From contig JANLPT010000016.1 in the NCBI GenBank assembly GCA_031367405.1, positions 1-16,435 of the forward strand: DNA of 16,435 nt. Direction: 5' to 3'. The translations under genes and the position numbers were made by a program. Below are positions 6,985-14,196 of the stretch, piece after piece. The DNA is from JALHNI01 sp031367405 (GTDB taxonomy: Bacteria > Acidobacteriota > Terriglobia > Bryobacterales > Bryobacteraceae). The notes beneath the pieces are model-generated. The model worked only from the letters and a program-made list of their open reading frames with translations. It did no database searches and was not told where the DNA came from. How positions within the stretch are numbered: the first letter of the stretch is position 1; each line of letters opens with the position of its first letter.

Positions 6985-7870
6985 TCAGGTCCGCCAGCTG
7001 CCGCAGCCGTTCCGCCCGCCCGCCGAAACCCGCGAGGGCCGCATGCGCCAAAGCCCGTTCCTGCGCGGCCATCTCCTTGCTCTTTGCCAGCCCGTGCACA
7101 GCCGGAAACGTGATCTTCTCCTGGGCCAGATCCTTGCCTGCCGTCTTGCCCAGCGCCTCCGAACTTTGTTCAATATCGAGAATGTCGTCGACGATCTGGA
7201 ACGCCAGACCCATGTGCTCGCCAAAGCTAGTGAGCGCTTCCAACTGCATCCGATCGGCCCCGGCGTAGATCGCGCCCATCCGCACGCTGGCCCGCAGCAG
7301 CGCGCCCGTCTTGGCGTGATGAATATCGTCCAGCAGCGCCGCAGTCGGCACCTGCCCCTCGCCTTCAATATCGAGCACCTGCCCCGCGATCATCCCGCCC
7401 AAGGTGCCCGAAGCCGTGGCCAATTCATCGATCAGCCGCAGCCGCACCGCCGCCGGCGTATGCACCAGACGAGCCAGGGTCTGAAAAGCGATGGTGCATA
7501 GGGCGTCCCCCGCCAGAATCGCCATCGCCTCGCCGAAAACGATGTGGTTGGTGGGACGGCCGCGCCTTAAATCGTCGTCGTCCATCGCCGGTAGATCATC
7601 GTGGATCAGCGAATAGGTGTGGATCATCTCGAGCGTACACGCCGCGTCCTCACTGCCTGCCACTTCGGGATCCACCGCCCGCGCCGCTGCCATGGCCAGC
7701 AATGGCCGGATGCGTTTCCCGCCCGCGAAAATACTGTAACGGATTGCCTTGTGCAGGCTCTCCGGCGCGCTGGAATCCGGCGGCAGCCACCGGTTCAGTG
7801 CCCGGTCCACCAGCACCTGTTCCGCCGCCAGGTACTCGTCAAGATTCAGAACTGGTTGAGGACTCGACAA
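6965..7870 (-). CDS. ispA: Farnesyl (polyprenyl) diphosphate synthase
   Basis: A 301-residue trans-isoprenyl diphosphate synthase that condenses IPP with DMAPP or GPP to make short-chain prenyl diphosphates. FAGGKRIRP (48-56) binds IPP. The first aspartate-rich motif lies in HTYSLIHDDLPAMDDDDLRR (84-103), almost identical to E. coli IspA as I recall it. The second is FQIVDDILD (224-232). The usual GKTAGKD follows. The residues just before the first motif suit a farnesyl-length product, though geranylgeranyl cannot be excluded. The start is TTG at 7870: an in-frame stop lies 12 bases upstream and no ATG is suitable. A 253-base gap with a probable structured RNA lies upstream, so ispA may begin a transcription unit with tlyA, nadK and the symporter. 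No xseB-like gene is found in that gap. Confidence 0.93.
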   Translation of the reverse strand: MSSPQPVLNLDEYLAAEQVLVDRALNRWLPPDSSAPESLHKAIRYSIFAGGKRIRPLLAMAAARAVDPEVAGSEDAACTLEMIHTYSLIHDDLPAMDDDDLRRGRPTNHIVFGEAMAILAGDALCTIAFQTLARLVHTPAAVRLRLIDELATASGTLGGMIAGQVLDIEGEGQVPTAALLDDIHHAKTGALLRASVRMGAIYAGADRMQLEALTSFGEHMGLAFQIVDDILDIEQSSEALGKTAGKDLAQEKITFPAVHGLAKSKEMAAQERALAHAALAGFGGRAERLRQLADLIVERQK

Positions 7871-7930
7871 CCCACGATTCTAGCGCTAAACCTTGCCAAA
7901 ATTCCAACTGGCTTGGTGCGCGGATGTTGA

Positions 7931-8100
7931 GCCGCCTTAGCCGGCCGTCGCAAAACTTACTTGGTAGGCTGTTCCCCTGGTTAACGGCGCCTCCCATAGC
8001 CCGGCTTCCGGGTGCTGAGCACGGATGGATTGGCTACGTGCTTAGGGAGTGACCGTGCTTCAGGAGTGACGGAGGCTGCGCGCAAGCCAACGGCGGCGGC
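7931..8100 (+). ncRNA. Structured RNA candidate, 6S-RNA-like
   Basis: This non-coding gap folds into a long rod on the plus strand. A closing stem pairs GCCGTCG (7944-7950) with CGGCGGC (8091-8097), one G-U pair. TTGG (7961-7964) can pair with CCAA (8087-8090). An open bubble holds GGCTGTTCCCCTGG (7967-7980). GCCTCC (7989-7994) then pairs with GGAGGC (8071-8076), and GAGCACGG (8017-8024) with CCGTGCTT (8053-8060). A long rod with a central bubble carrying a GTTCCCCTG-like strand is the hallmark of 6S RNA, the RNA polymerase regulator. I see no clear promoter. A different structured RNA, or a leader on the opposite strand, remains possible. Confidence 0.42.
8037..8070. repeat. 17-base tandem repeat inside the RNA candidate
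   Basis: CGTGCTTAGGGAGTGAC (8037-8053) is followed without a gap by CGTGCTTCAGGAGTGAC (8054-8070), 15 of 17 bases identical. Part of the second unit (CCGTGC, reached from 8053) pairs with GCACGG upstream, so the two units could compete for the same partner. Confidence 0.9.
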
Positions 8101-8102
8101 GG

Positions 8103-8123
8103 GCGCGATTTGAGAGATTGCGC
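8103..8123. terminator. Hairpin abutting the PPK2 stop codon
   Basis: GCGCGAT (8103-8109) and ATTGCGC (8117-8123) form a 7-base-pair stem (one G-U) with a 7-base loop. It touches the end of the minus-strand PPK2 gene at 8124 and follows the plus-strand RNA candidate. There is no real T-run on either strand (only TT on the plus side), so termination is a weak inference. Confidence 0.35.
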
Positions 8124-8885
8124 TTACGGCCGTAACTTCCGCTTCTTTTTCTCCGCCTCCACCGGATCGGCCGGCTGATAGTTCAACGCTCTCGATAATC
8201 CCTCCACCAGTTTTGTCAGCACCTGAACGCGAGCCCAGTACTTATCGTTGCCTTCGATGAGGGTCCAAGGTGCCGTACGCGTACTGGTGCGGAGTAACAT
8301 CTCTTCGGCGGCGGCAGTATACTGCGGCCATTTCTCCCGGTTACGCCAATCCTCGCTGGTTAATTTCCAAGCCTTGTAGCCAATCTGTTGCCGATGCTCG
8401 AACCGTGCCAGTTGCTCATCGCGGGAAATATCCAACCAAAACTTGAACAGGATCGCGCCCGAGTCGCAAAGTTGGCCTTCAAAAATATTGATCTCGCGGT
8501 AGGAGCGCCGCCATTCCGCCTCCGTCGCAAAACCTTCCACCCGCTCCACCAGCACCCGTCCATACCAGGAGCGATCGAAGATCGCGATTTGTCCGCATTC
8601 CGGCAGCCGCTTCCAGAACCGGTAGAGATAGTGTTTGGTTTTCTCGTCGCCCTGCGGCGCAGAAATCGGATAGACGCTGTAAGAACGCGGATCCAGCCGC
8701 TCCGTGATGCGCTTAATCGCCCCGCCTTTGCCCGCCGCGTCCCAGCCTTCAAAGACGATGATCACCGGCCGTTCCTGTAAGTAGATCTGGTAGCCGAGCT
8801 CGCGTAACTCAATTTGGCGGCGCGTTAATTCGCGAACATAAGTCTCGCGGTTTAGCTTCAGCGTTAGATCGAGTGTCTCGAGCAC
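8124..8885 (-). CDS. PPK2-family polyphosphate:nucleotide phosphotransferase (catalytic half)
   Basis: A 253-residue PPK2-family kinase that moves phosphate between polyphosphate and nucleotides. The P-loop is GWDAAGKGG (47-55), and the Walker B/lid region is IFDRSWYGRVLVERVEGF (102-119), both intact. ITEEDWRN-like (here TSEDWRNREKW) and APWTLIE match the C-terminal, active domain of two-domain polyphosphate:AMP phosphotransferases. The start is GTG 8885, directly after the TAA of the upstream PPK2 gene (TAAGTG), in the same reading frame; GAGG lies 5 bases before the GTG. The layout suggests reinitiation after the upstream stop. The C-terminus is basic (AEKKKRKLRP). A single-domain PPK2 working alone is the simpler alternative. 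Substrate choice (AMP, ADP or GDP) cannot be read from the sequence with confidence. Confidence 0.9.
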   Translation of the reverse strand: MLETLDLTLKLNRETYVRELTRRQIELRELGYQIYLQERPVIIVFEGWDAAGKGGAIKRITERLDPRSYSVYPISAPQGDEKTKHYLYRFWKRLPECGQIAIFDRSWYGRVLVERVEGFATEAEWRRSYREINIFEGQLCDSGAILFKFWLDISRDEQLARFEHRQQIGYKAWKLTSEDWRNREKWPQYTAAAEEMLLRTSTRTAPWTLIEGNDKYWARVQVLTKLVEGLSRALNYQPADPVEAEKKKRKLRP

Positions 8886-9719
8886 TTAGTCCTCGTCTCC
8901 GGTCAAGTCATCGTCCGGCTCGATCTTGCTTTCGTCCAACAATTCTGAAACCTCCCGGAAATCCGATTCGCGCTCGGCGCGTTCGTGCGCGGCTTCAAAG
9001 GAGGGCGCCAGTTCGCCCAGCCTGGCTTCCAACGCCGCAATGATCGTTTCGAAGATTTTCTTACGCGCATGCCAACGCGAAGTGGCTTCCACAATGGTCC
9101 AGGGAGCGTATTCGCTCGCGGTCAATTCCAGCATGTCTTCAATCGCGGCGAGATAGTCGTCGTAACGCCGGTGGCGTTCCCAGTCCGCTGGCGTGACGCG
9201 CCAGCTTTCGAGCGGGTCGCGCTCAATGGATCGCAGCCGTTTCTTTTGATCCTTCTTACTAATGTGCAGAAAGAGTTTGATGATCACGACGCCGCTATCG
9301 GCCAGCATGCGTTCGAATTCGATAATGTCGCGATACCCTCGCCGCCACTCCGCCTCTTTGGTTTCACTCTCCACCCGGGCGTCGAGAACGCGGTAATACC
9401 AGGAGTGATTAAAAATTACCAGATCCCCGCGATCCGGCACTTTCAGCCAAAAGCGCCACAGCCAAGGCCGCCGGCGTTCTTCCGCGCTCGGGCTGGCGAT
9501 GGGATAGAGTTTGAATCCCCGGGGGTCCATGCGCTGGGTGAGCGCCGCGATCGCCGCCCCTTTTCCTGCGCCATCCCACCCCTCCACCACCACGATCGCC
9601 GGGACACGGTTGTCCCAGCAGGCTTTTTCCAGGCCAAATACCCGCTGCTGCCAATCAGGCAGCAGCCGCTTGTATTCATCCCGGGGAAGTTTCTTTTTTA
9701 GGTTGACGTTTTTGAGCAT
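8886..9719 (-). CDS. PPK2-family protein with altered Walker B (N-terminal-like half)
   Basis: A 277-residue PPK2-family protein. The P-loop GWDGAGKGAA (47-56) is kept, but the expected FDRSWYGR reads FNHSWYYR (103-110): the Walker B Asp is Asn and the next Arg is His. Such decay is typical of the N-terminal domain of two-domain class II enzymes, whose C-terminal domain does the catalysis. The following RRGYRDIIEFERMLADSGVV and SEYAPWTIVEA agree with that domain. The tail is strongly acidic (SKIEPDDDLTGDED) before the TAA. The gene overlaps ppk1 by 22 bases, with AAGAG ahead of ATG 9719. It is likely to be weakly active or structural and to pair with the product of 8124-8885. An active enzyme with altered chemistry is the other option. 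Confidence 0.88.
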   Translation of the reverse strand: MLKNVNLKKKLPRDEYKRLLPDWQQRVFGLEKACWDNRVPAIVVVEGWDGAGKGAAIAALTQRMDPRGFKLYPIASPSAEERRRPWLWRFWLKVPDRGDLVIFNHSWYYRVLDARVESETKEAEWRRGYRDIIEFERMLADSGVVIIKLFLHISKKDQKKRLRSIERDPLESWRVTPADWERHRRYDDYLAAIEDMLELTASEYAPWTIVEATSRWHARKKIFETIIAALEARLGELAPSFEAAHERAERESDFREVSELLDESKIEPDDDLTGDED

Positions 9720-11851
9720 CGGCTCTTGAGTAATACCTGTTGACTATTCACCGGCAGCGCTCCGTCCGGCCTCGGCGTACGAATGTAACTCCCATCGGAT
9801 TGCATTTGGCGCGACTTCACCGAATCCATTAAATATGCCTCCAGTACCTTTTCGCGTAGGTAGCGTTTCAGCGACGCCCGTTCGATCGGGAAGAGCACTT
9901 CCACCCGGCGGTTGATATTCCGCGGCATCACGTCGGCGGAGCCGAGATACACTTCTTCCGCCCCGTCATTGTAAAAGTAAAAGATGCGGCTATGCTCGAG
10001 AAACCGGCCCACAATGCTGAAGACGCGAATCCGGTCGCTGATGCCCGGCAGACCTGGCCGCAGGCAGCAAATACCCCTGACAATCAAATCGCACTGCACG
10101 CCGGCTTGCGAGGCTTGATACAGCAGCCGGATGATGCGCGGGTCGCCGAGGGCATTCGTTTTGAAGATCAGCCGCGCCGGCCGGCCCGCCCGGGCATGCG
10201 CAATCTCCCGTTCGATCATCTCCTCGAATTTGTCGCGTAAGTTAATCGGCGCGACGAGTAACTTCCGGTAATCTGACTTGGCCGAGTAACCGGTAAGAAA
10301 GTTGAACAGGTCAGTCGCGTCGGCTCCTACCTCGTCGTCGCAAGTAAATAGGCCCACGTCGGTATAAAGGTGCGCTGTCACCGCATTGTAATTACCGGTG
10401 GAAAGATGGACGTAGCGGCGCATCACGTCGCCTTCGCGCCGCACCACTAAGGCCACCTTGGCGTGAACCTTCAAACCTGGCAGACCGTACACGACGTGGA
10501 CGCCTTCGCGTTCCAGCGCGCGCGCCCATTCGATGTTACTCTCCTCGTCGAAACGGGCCTTCAACTCCACCAGCACCGCCACTTGTTTGCCTTGCTCCAG
10601 AGCTTCGAGCAGCGCCTCCACCACGGGCGAGTTGCGGCCCACCCGGTACAGGGTCATCTTGATCGCGAGGACTTGCGGATCGCGCGCCGCCGCCCGCAGG
10701 TAATCGACCACCGGGGCGAACGAGTCAAACGGGTGATGCAGCAGAATATCGCCCCGCCGGATCTGCCCGAAAATATCGCCGTCCTCATTCCATTTTTCGG
10801 GTAAGGCCGCCACGAAAATAGGGTCTTTCAGATCGGGCCGGTTCAGTTGGGCAAACGAGCGAAGCCGGCTCAGCGCCAGCGGCCCGTCCACACGAAAAAT
10901 ATCGGAATCTTCGATTTCAAGATTCACTTGCAGGATCTTGAGGATATGCTCCGGCATGCGGGCATCCACTTTGAGGCGCACCACCTCGCCGAAACGGCGT
11001 TTGCGGACGCCCTCTTCCACGGTCTCGAGTAAGTCACCGCCTTCCAGTTCCTGAATCGCCAGGTCAGCATCCCGAGTCACGTGAAATACGTGCGACTCCA
11101 GCACTTCCATACCGGGGAATAGATGCTGCAGATTGGCTTGCACCACTTGCTCCAGCCAGACGTAACAAAGCGGGCGGCCATTGCGCTTCGTGGCGCTCTG
11201 TACCGGCACCAGTTGCGGCAATGTATCGGGCACTTTGAGCCGCGCGAACTGTTCGTGCCCTTGCGGATCGCGAATAAGAATCGAGAGGTTGAGGCTCAGG
11301 TTGGAGATGTGCGGAAACGGACGGCTGATGTCCACCGCGAGCGGCGTCAGTACTGGATAAACGGTTTGCCGAAAGTACGCGTCGGCGTGTTGGCGCTGGG
11401 CGTTGGCTAAATCCTGATAGTCCAGCAGACGAATGCCATGGCGCTGCAAATCGTCGAACAGCCGCCGCCGGCAGGCGTGCGCCTCAACGAGCAGCACGCC
11501 GAACTCACGATGAATGGCTTCCAGTTGCTGCCGGGGCGTCATGCCATCCGGACCGGGCTCCTGAATGCCCGCCTCGATCTGCTGCTTCAATCCGGCCGCT
11601 CGCACCATGAAAAATTCGTCCAGGTTTGAGCCGAGGATGCCGAGAAATTTGACGCGCTCCAACAGCGGATTCGCCTCGTCGAGCGCCTCATCCAACACCC
11701 GGCGCTGAAACGACAGCAGGCTGAGTTCTCGATTGACGTAAAGATTGGGGTTATCGAGAAACAATCCGGCCGTTTCGTCGGCTTTGCGACGTCCCCGGAC
11801 TTTAGGTTTACCCTTGGATTTAACAGGATCTGACTTGCGCAGCGGTATCAT
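9698..11851 (-). CDS. ppk1: Polyphosphate kinase 1
   Basis: A 717-residue PPK1, which polymerises the gamma phosphate of ATP into polyphosphate at the inner face of the membrane. The length is typical. The N-terminal domain begins YVNRELSLLSFQRRVLDEA and contains LGILGSNLDEFFMVR (70-84). The catalytic His463 lies in GLKVHAKVALV and the second essential His620 in FLEHSRIFYF. Their separation (157 residues) equals that between His435 and His592 of the E. coli enzyme. VYLGSADVMPRNINRRVEVLFPI is also present. The first 30 residues are a basic, poorly conserved extension. ATG 11851 overlaps the upstream stop as ATGA, and the 3' end overlaps the first PPK2 gene by 22 bases, so synthesis and use of polyphosphate are linked in one transcript. 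Confidence 0.97.
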   Translation of the reverse strand: MIPLRKSDPVKSKGKPKVRGRRKADETAGLFLDNPNLYVNRELSLLSFQRRVLDEALDEANPLLERVKFLGILGSNLDEFFMVRAAGLKQQIEAGIQEPGPDGMTPRQQLEAIHREFGVLLVEAHACRRRLFDDLQRHGIRLLDYQDLANAQRQHADAYFRQTVYPVLTPLAVDISRPFPHISNLSLNLSILIRDPQGHEQFARLKVPDTLPQLVPVQSATKRNGRPLCYVWLEQVVQANLQHLFPGMEVLESHVFHVTRDADLAIQELEGGDLLETVEEGVRKRRFGEVVRLKVDARMPEHILKILQVNLEIEDSDIFRVDGPLALSRLRSFAQLNRPDLKDPIFVAALPEKWNEDGDIFGQIRRGDILLHHPFDSFAPVVDYLRAAARDPQVLAIKMTLYRVGRNSPVVEALLEALEQGKQVAVLVELKARFDEESNIEWARALEREGVHVVYGLPGLKVHAKVALVVRREGDVMRRYVHLSTGNYNAVTAHLYTDVGLFTCDDEVGADATDLFNFLTGYSAKSDYRKLLVAPINLRDKFEEMIEREIAHARAGRPARLIFKTNALGDPRIIRLLYQASQAGVQCDLIVRGICCLRPGLPGISDRIRVFSIVGRFLEHSRIFYFYNDGAEEVYLGSADVMPRNINRRVEVLFPIERASLKRYLREKVLEAYLMDSVKSRQMQSDGSYIRTPRPDGALPVNSQQVLLKSRCSKTST

Positions 11852-12498
11852 GAAGAACGTTTTTGGGCGGCCTGCTGGAGAATGGCTTCGAGTTCTGTTT
11901 CCGCTTGCGAGCGTTTCCCGGCATGCAGTAACTCAATGGCGGAAGAATCCACCAATTGATACCATATCGCTTTCCGGGTGGCGAAATCGGGCACCATCGC
12001 CGCCAGGCGATCGCGAAACTTGCTCACGATCTCCAGAAACGTGGAGTATTCGGTGCCCAGTTGCTCCGCCAGGCGCTGGCGCAAGCGCACCGCGAGCGCC
12101 GGGCAGCGGCCCGTGGTCGATAGCGCCACCACCAAGTCGCCCTGCCGGTGAATCGAAGGGTAAATGTAGCGGCAATGCGGCGGATCGTCCAGGCAGTTGA
12201 CGATCACATTTTCGCGCTGACCCTCGGCCCAGATGGCGGCGTTGTATTGACGGTCTCCTGCGGAAACGGCCAGAAAACGGCCGCGCAGGTCACCCGGCTG
12301 ATAGTCGCGCGCCACCCACTGGCAGTGCGAACTGGCGATCAGCGGGCCGAAGCTGGGGTCGAGTTCGGCGCTGATTACCGTCAGCCGCGCCCCCGCCTCC
12401 GCCAGACCGCGCGCCTTCTCTTCGGCCATCCCATTGCCACCGAAGACGACGCAGGGCTGGTCCTGCAGGTCGAGAAAGACAGGGTATCCGTAGCGCAT
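11848..12498 (-). CDS. Precorrin-2 dehydrogenase / sirohydrochlorin ferrochelatase
   Basis: A 216-residue protein of the Met8/SirC/CysG N-terminal type, acting in siroheme synthesis by oxidising precorrin-2 with NAD and possibly inserting iron. It starts with the characteristic YPVFLDLQDQPCVVFGGNGM followed by AEEKARGLAEAGA. The Rossmann loop is GGNGMA rather than the commoner GGGxVA. NCLDDPPHCRYIYPS and ALSTTGRCPALAVRLRQRL are typical of the family. ATG 12498 is chosen over TTG 12519 because GGAGAGG lies just before it and the family N-terminus is then at normal length. The methyltransferase domain of full CysG is absent. Its stop overlaps the ppk1 start as ATGA. It is divergent from the transporter gene, with only 38 bases between the two starts. 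Confidence 0.9.
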   Translation of the reverse strand: MRYGYPVFLDLQDQPCVVFGGNGMAEEKARGLAEAGARLTVISAELDPSFGPLIASSHCQWVARDYQPGDLRGRFLAVSAGDRQYNAAIWAEGQRENVIVNCLDDPPHCRYIYPSIHRQGDLVVALSTTGRCPALAVRLRQRLAEQLGTEYSTFLEIVSKFRDRLAAMVPDFATRKAIWYQLVDSSAIELLHAGKRSQAETELEAILQQAAQKRSS

Positions 12499-12524
12499 GC
12501 CTCTCCATTGTCGCAGCAAGGCCG

Positions 12525-12530
12525 TATAAT
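12525..12530 (+). promoter_or_regulatory. Consensus -10 box (TATAAT), probably leaderless
   Basis: A perfect TATAAT ends 6 bases before ATG 12537. The expected transcription start falls at the ATG itself, and no Shine-Dalgarno sequence lies between, so a leaderless message is likely. No clear -35 is found at 17-base spacing; TTGTCG (12508-12513) is too close. The 38-base gap must also hold the promoter for the divergent siroheme/polyphosphate operon. Confidence 0.6.
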
Positions 12531-12536
12531 CACGTG

Positions 12537-13838
12537 ATGACTTCAGTCCGCTGGTGGATGCTCGCTCTGCTTTTTTTCGCGACCACCATCAACTACCTGG
12601 ACCGTATCGTGCTCTCCGTGTTGAGCCCGGTGATCCTCGGCGAGATGCACATCTCCAAGCAGCAATACGGCGACATCACCAGCGCCTTCCAGCTCACCTA
12701 CACCTTCGGCTTCATCTTCTTTGGCTGGTTCATCGACCGTTACGGGACCCGCGTTGGCTACGCGGTGTCGGCCTTGTGGTGGAGCATTGCCGCCGCGCTG
12801 CATTCCCTATCGAAGACCGGCATCGATCTCGCGATCTGGCGCGCCATCTTAGGCCTGGGGGAAGCAGGTAATTTCCCCACGGCCATCAAGTGCGTTGCCG
12901 AGTGGTTCCCCAAAAAGGAGCGAGCGCTCGCGTGCGGCATCTTCAACTCGGGGGCCAGTGTGGCCGCCATGGTAGGCCCACCGCTCTTCGTCTGGATGAA
13001 CGGGCGCTATGGCTGGCGGACGTGCTTCTTCGTCACCGGAGCCAGCGGCCTGGTCTGGTTGATCGTCTGGTGGTTGGTCTACCGTCTTCCCGGCCAACAC
13101 CCGAAGGTGAATGCGGCGGAGTTGGCCTTCATCAATATGGATTCCGGCGAGGCCTTGGAACCGCGCGTCACCTGGACGCAAGCTCTCCGCTATAAGCAAA
13201 CCTGGGGTTTCGCCGGAGCCAAGTTCTTTGCCGATCCGGTGTGGTGGTTTTACTTGTATTGGTTGCCGCTCTATTTTAGCGAGGTGCGCGGCTTCAAGTT
13301 GGCGGAGATCGCCTGGGCGCTGCCCGTCATCTATCTGATGGCCGACATGGGTAGCGTGTTCGGTGGCTGGCTATCCGGCTATTGGATTGGCCGGGGCTGG
13401 GAAATCGGCCGGGCTCGCAAGCTGAGCATGTTGATCTTTGCGCTATGCATGCCCGTGGGCGCCACGTGTGTGTTAGCGAAGAGCCCCATTCTGGCCGTGG
13501 CACTGATCAGTTTGGCGACAGCGGCGCACCAGGCCTGGTCAGCCAATTTGTTCACCGCGGTGTCCGATGTATTTCCCAAGTCGGCCGTGGCCAGCGTCAC
13601 CGGGATCGGCGGTTGCCTGGGGGGCTTCGGCGGCTTCTTGTTTACCGGACAAATGGCAGGCTATGTGACACAGAACTATGGCTTCACCCCGATCTTCCTG
13701 ATCATGGGCGCCTTCCACATAACCGGGCTCGCCATTCTCCATTGGGGAATGGGAGACCTAAAACCCCTCCCACCCCGTGACCCAACGAACCCCGGCCGTA
13801 AGGAAGGGGATGTTCCCCCTAGTTGGAAACGTCGCTAG
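12537..13838 (+). CDS. MFS transporter, ACS family (hexuronate/sugar-acid type)
   Basis: A 433-residue major facilitator, probably a proton-coupled importer of organic anions in the inner membrane. Twelve hydrophobic segments can be followed. Family markers are INYLDR (18-23) in helix one, FGWFIDRYGTR in the first cytoplasmic loop, and LGLGEAGNFPTAIK then EWFPKKERALACGIFNSGA, all strongly like ExuT and other anion:cation symporters. Hexuronate is the best guess and fits the mannonate-dehydratase-like gene at 2552; galactonate or tartrate relatives are possible. ATG 12537 is chosen over GTG 12534 because of the nearby TATAAT. The last residues (PPRDPTNPGRKEGDVPPSW) are encoded by a hairpin repeat, so the tail looks recruited. 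The end overlaps the convergent gene by 20 bases. Confidence 0.88.
   Translation: MTSVRWWMLALLFFATTINYLDRIVLSVLSPVILGEMHISKQQYGDITSAFQLTYTFGFIFFGWFIDRYGTRVGYAVSALWWSIAAALHSLSKTGIDLAIWRAILGLGEAGNFPTAIKCVAEWFPKKERALACGIFNSGASVAAMVGPPLFVWMNGRYGWRTCFFVTGASGLVWLIVWWLVYRLPGQHPKVNAAELAFINMDSGEALEPRVTWTQALRYKQTWGFAGAKFFADPVWWFYLYWLPLYFSEVRGFKLAEIAWALPVIYLMADMGSVFGGWLSGYWIGRGWEIGRARKLSMLIFALCMPVGATCVLAKSPILAVALISLATAAHQAWSANLFTAVSDVFPKSAVASVTGIGGCLGGFGGFLFTGQMAGYVTQNYGFTPIFLIMGAFHITGLAILHWGMGDLKPLPPRDPTNPGRKEGDVPPSWKRR
13787..13811. repeat. Second copy of the CCCCGG..GTAA..GGGG hairpin repeat
   Basis: This segment matches 2226-2251 except for one missing C and one G-to-A change. It forms CCCC/GGGG and CC/GG stems around a GTAA loop. 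An alternative hairpin pairs AGGGGA (13805-13810) with TCCCC (13814-13818). Like the first copy it lies where two convergent genes end, but here it is inside the transporter's last codons. Confidence 0.75.
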
Positions 13839-14196
13839 TAGCCGACTGCTCGCGGATGGGGATCCACTTCGTGTACCACCATTTTTGCGCCTCGGAGTCC
13901 TTATACGCCTTCAGCGCGGCCTCGTCCTTAAACTCCATCGCCAACACGTGCGTGAACTTGTTGTCGGTGCCCTGCACCAAAATCGGCTTGAGCCACACAC
14001 GCGTAATGCCGGCCTGCGGGAACTTCTTGGCCATCTCGCCGATGGAGGCGATGGCGCCGTCGACGTCGGCCTTCGAGGCCGTGGCCTTAAACTTCACGTT
14101 GATCACGTGAAGCACCGACTTAGGCATCTCCACCGCCGAAAGGCTCAGCGCCATCGCGGTGCTAACTAACATAAGACTACGAAATAATTTCTTCAT
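13819..14196 (-). CDS. Dabb-domain protein with signal peptide
   Basis: A 125-residue protein with a clear Sec signal (MKKLFRSLMLVSTAMALSLSA, cleavage probably before VEMP). The mature part fits a Dabb (dimeric alpha/beta barrel, stress-responsive A/B barrel) domain: SVLHVINVKFKATASKADVD, then GITRVWLKPILVQ, then THVLAMEFKDEAALKAYKDS, which has the usual family rhythm. Most Dabb proteins are cytoplasmic and of unknown activity; an exported version would act in the periplasm. AAGGA lies 6 bases before ATG 14196, a good ribosome-binding site. It is the last gene of the operon that starts at 15987. The start overlaps the preceding gene by 20 bases, and the end overlaps the convergent transporter by 20 bases. 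Confidence 0.82.
   Translation of the reverse strand: MKKLFRSLMLVSTAMALSLSAVEMPKSVLHVINVKFKATASKADVDGAIASIGEMAKKFPQAGITRVWLKPILVQGTDNKFTHVLAMEFKDEAALKAYKDSEAQKWWYTKWIPIREQSATSDVSN

Noticed and set aside
8985..9701. A 238-codon plus-strand reading frame opposite the PPK2-like gene
   Set aside because: It is a shadow of a gene with clear family motifs.
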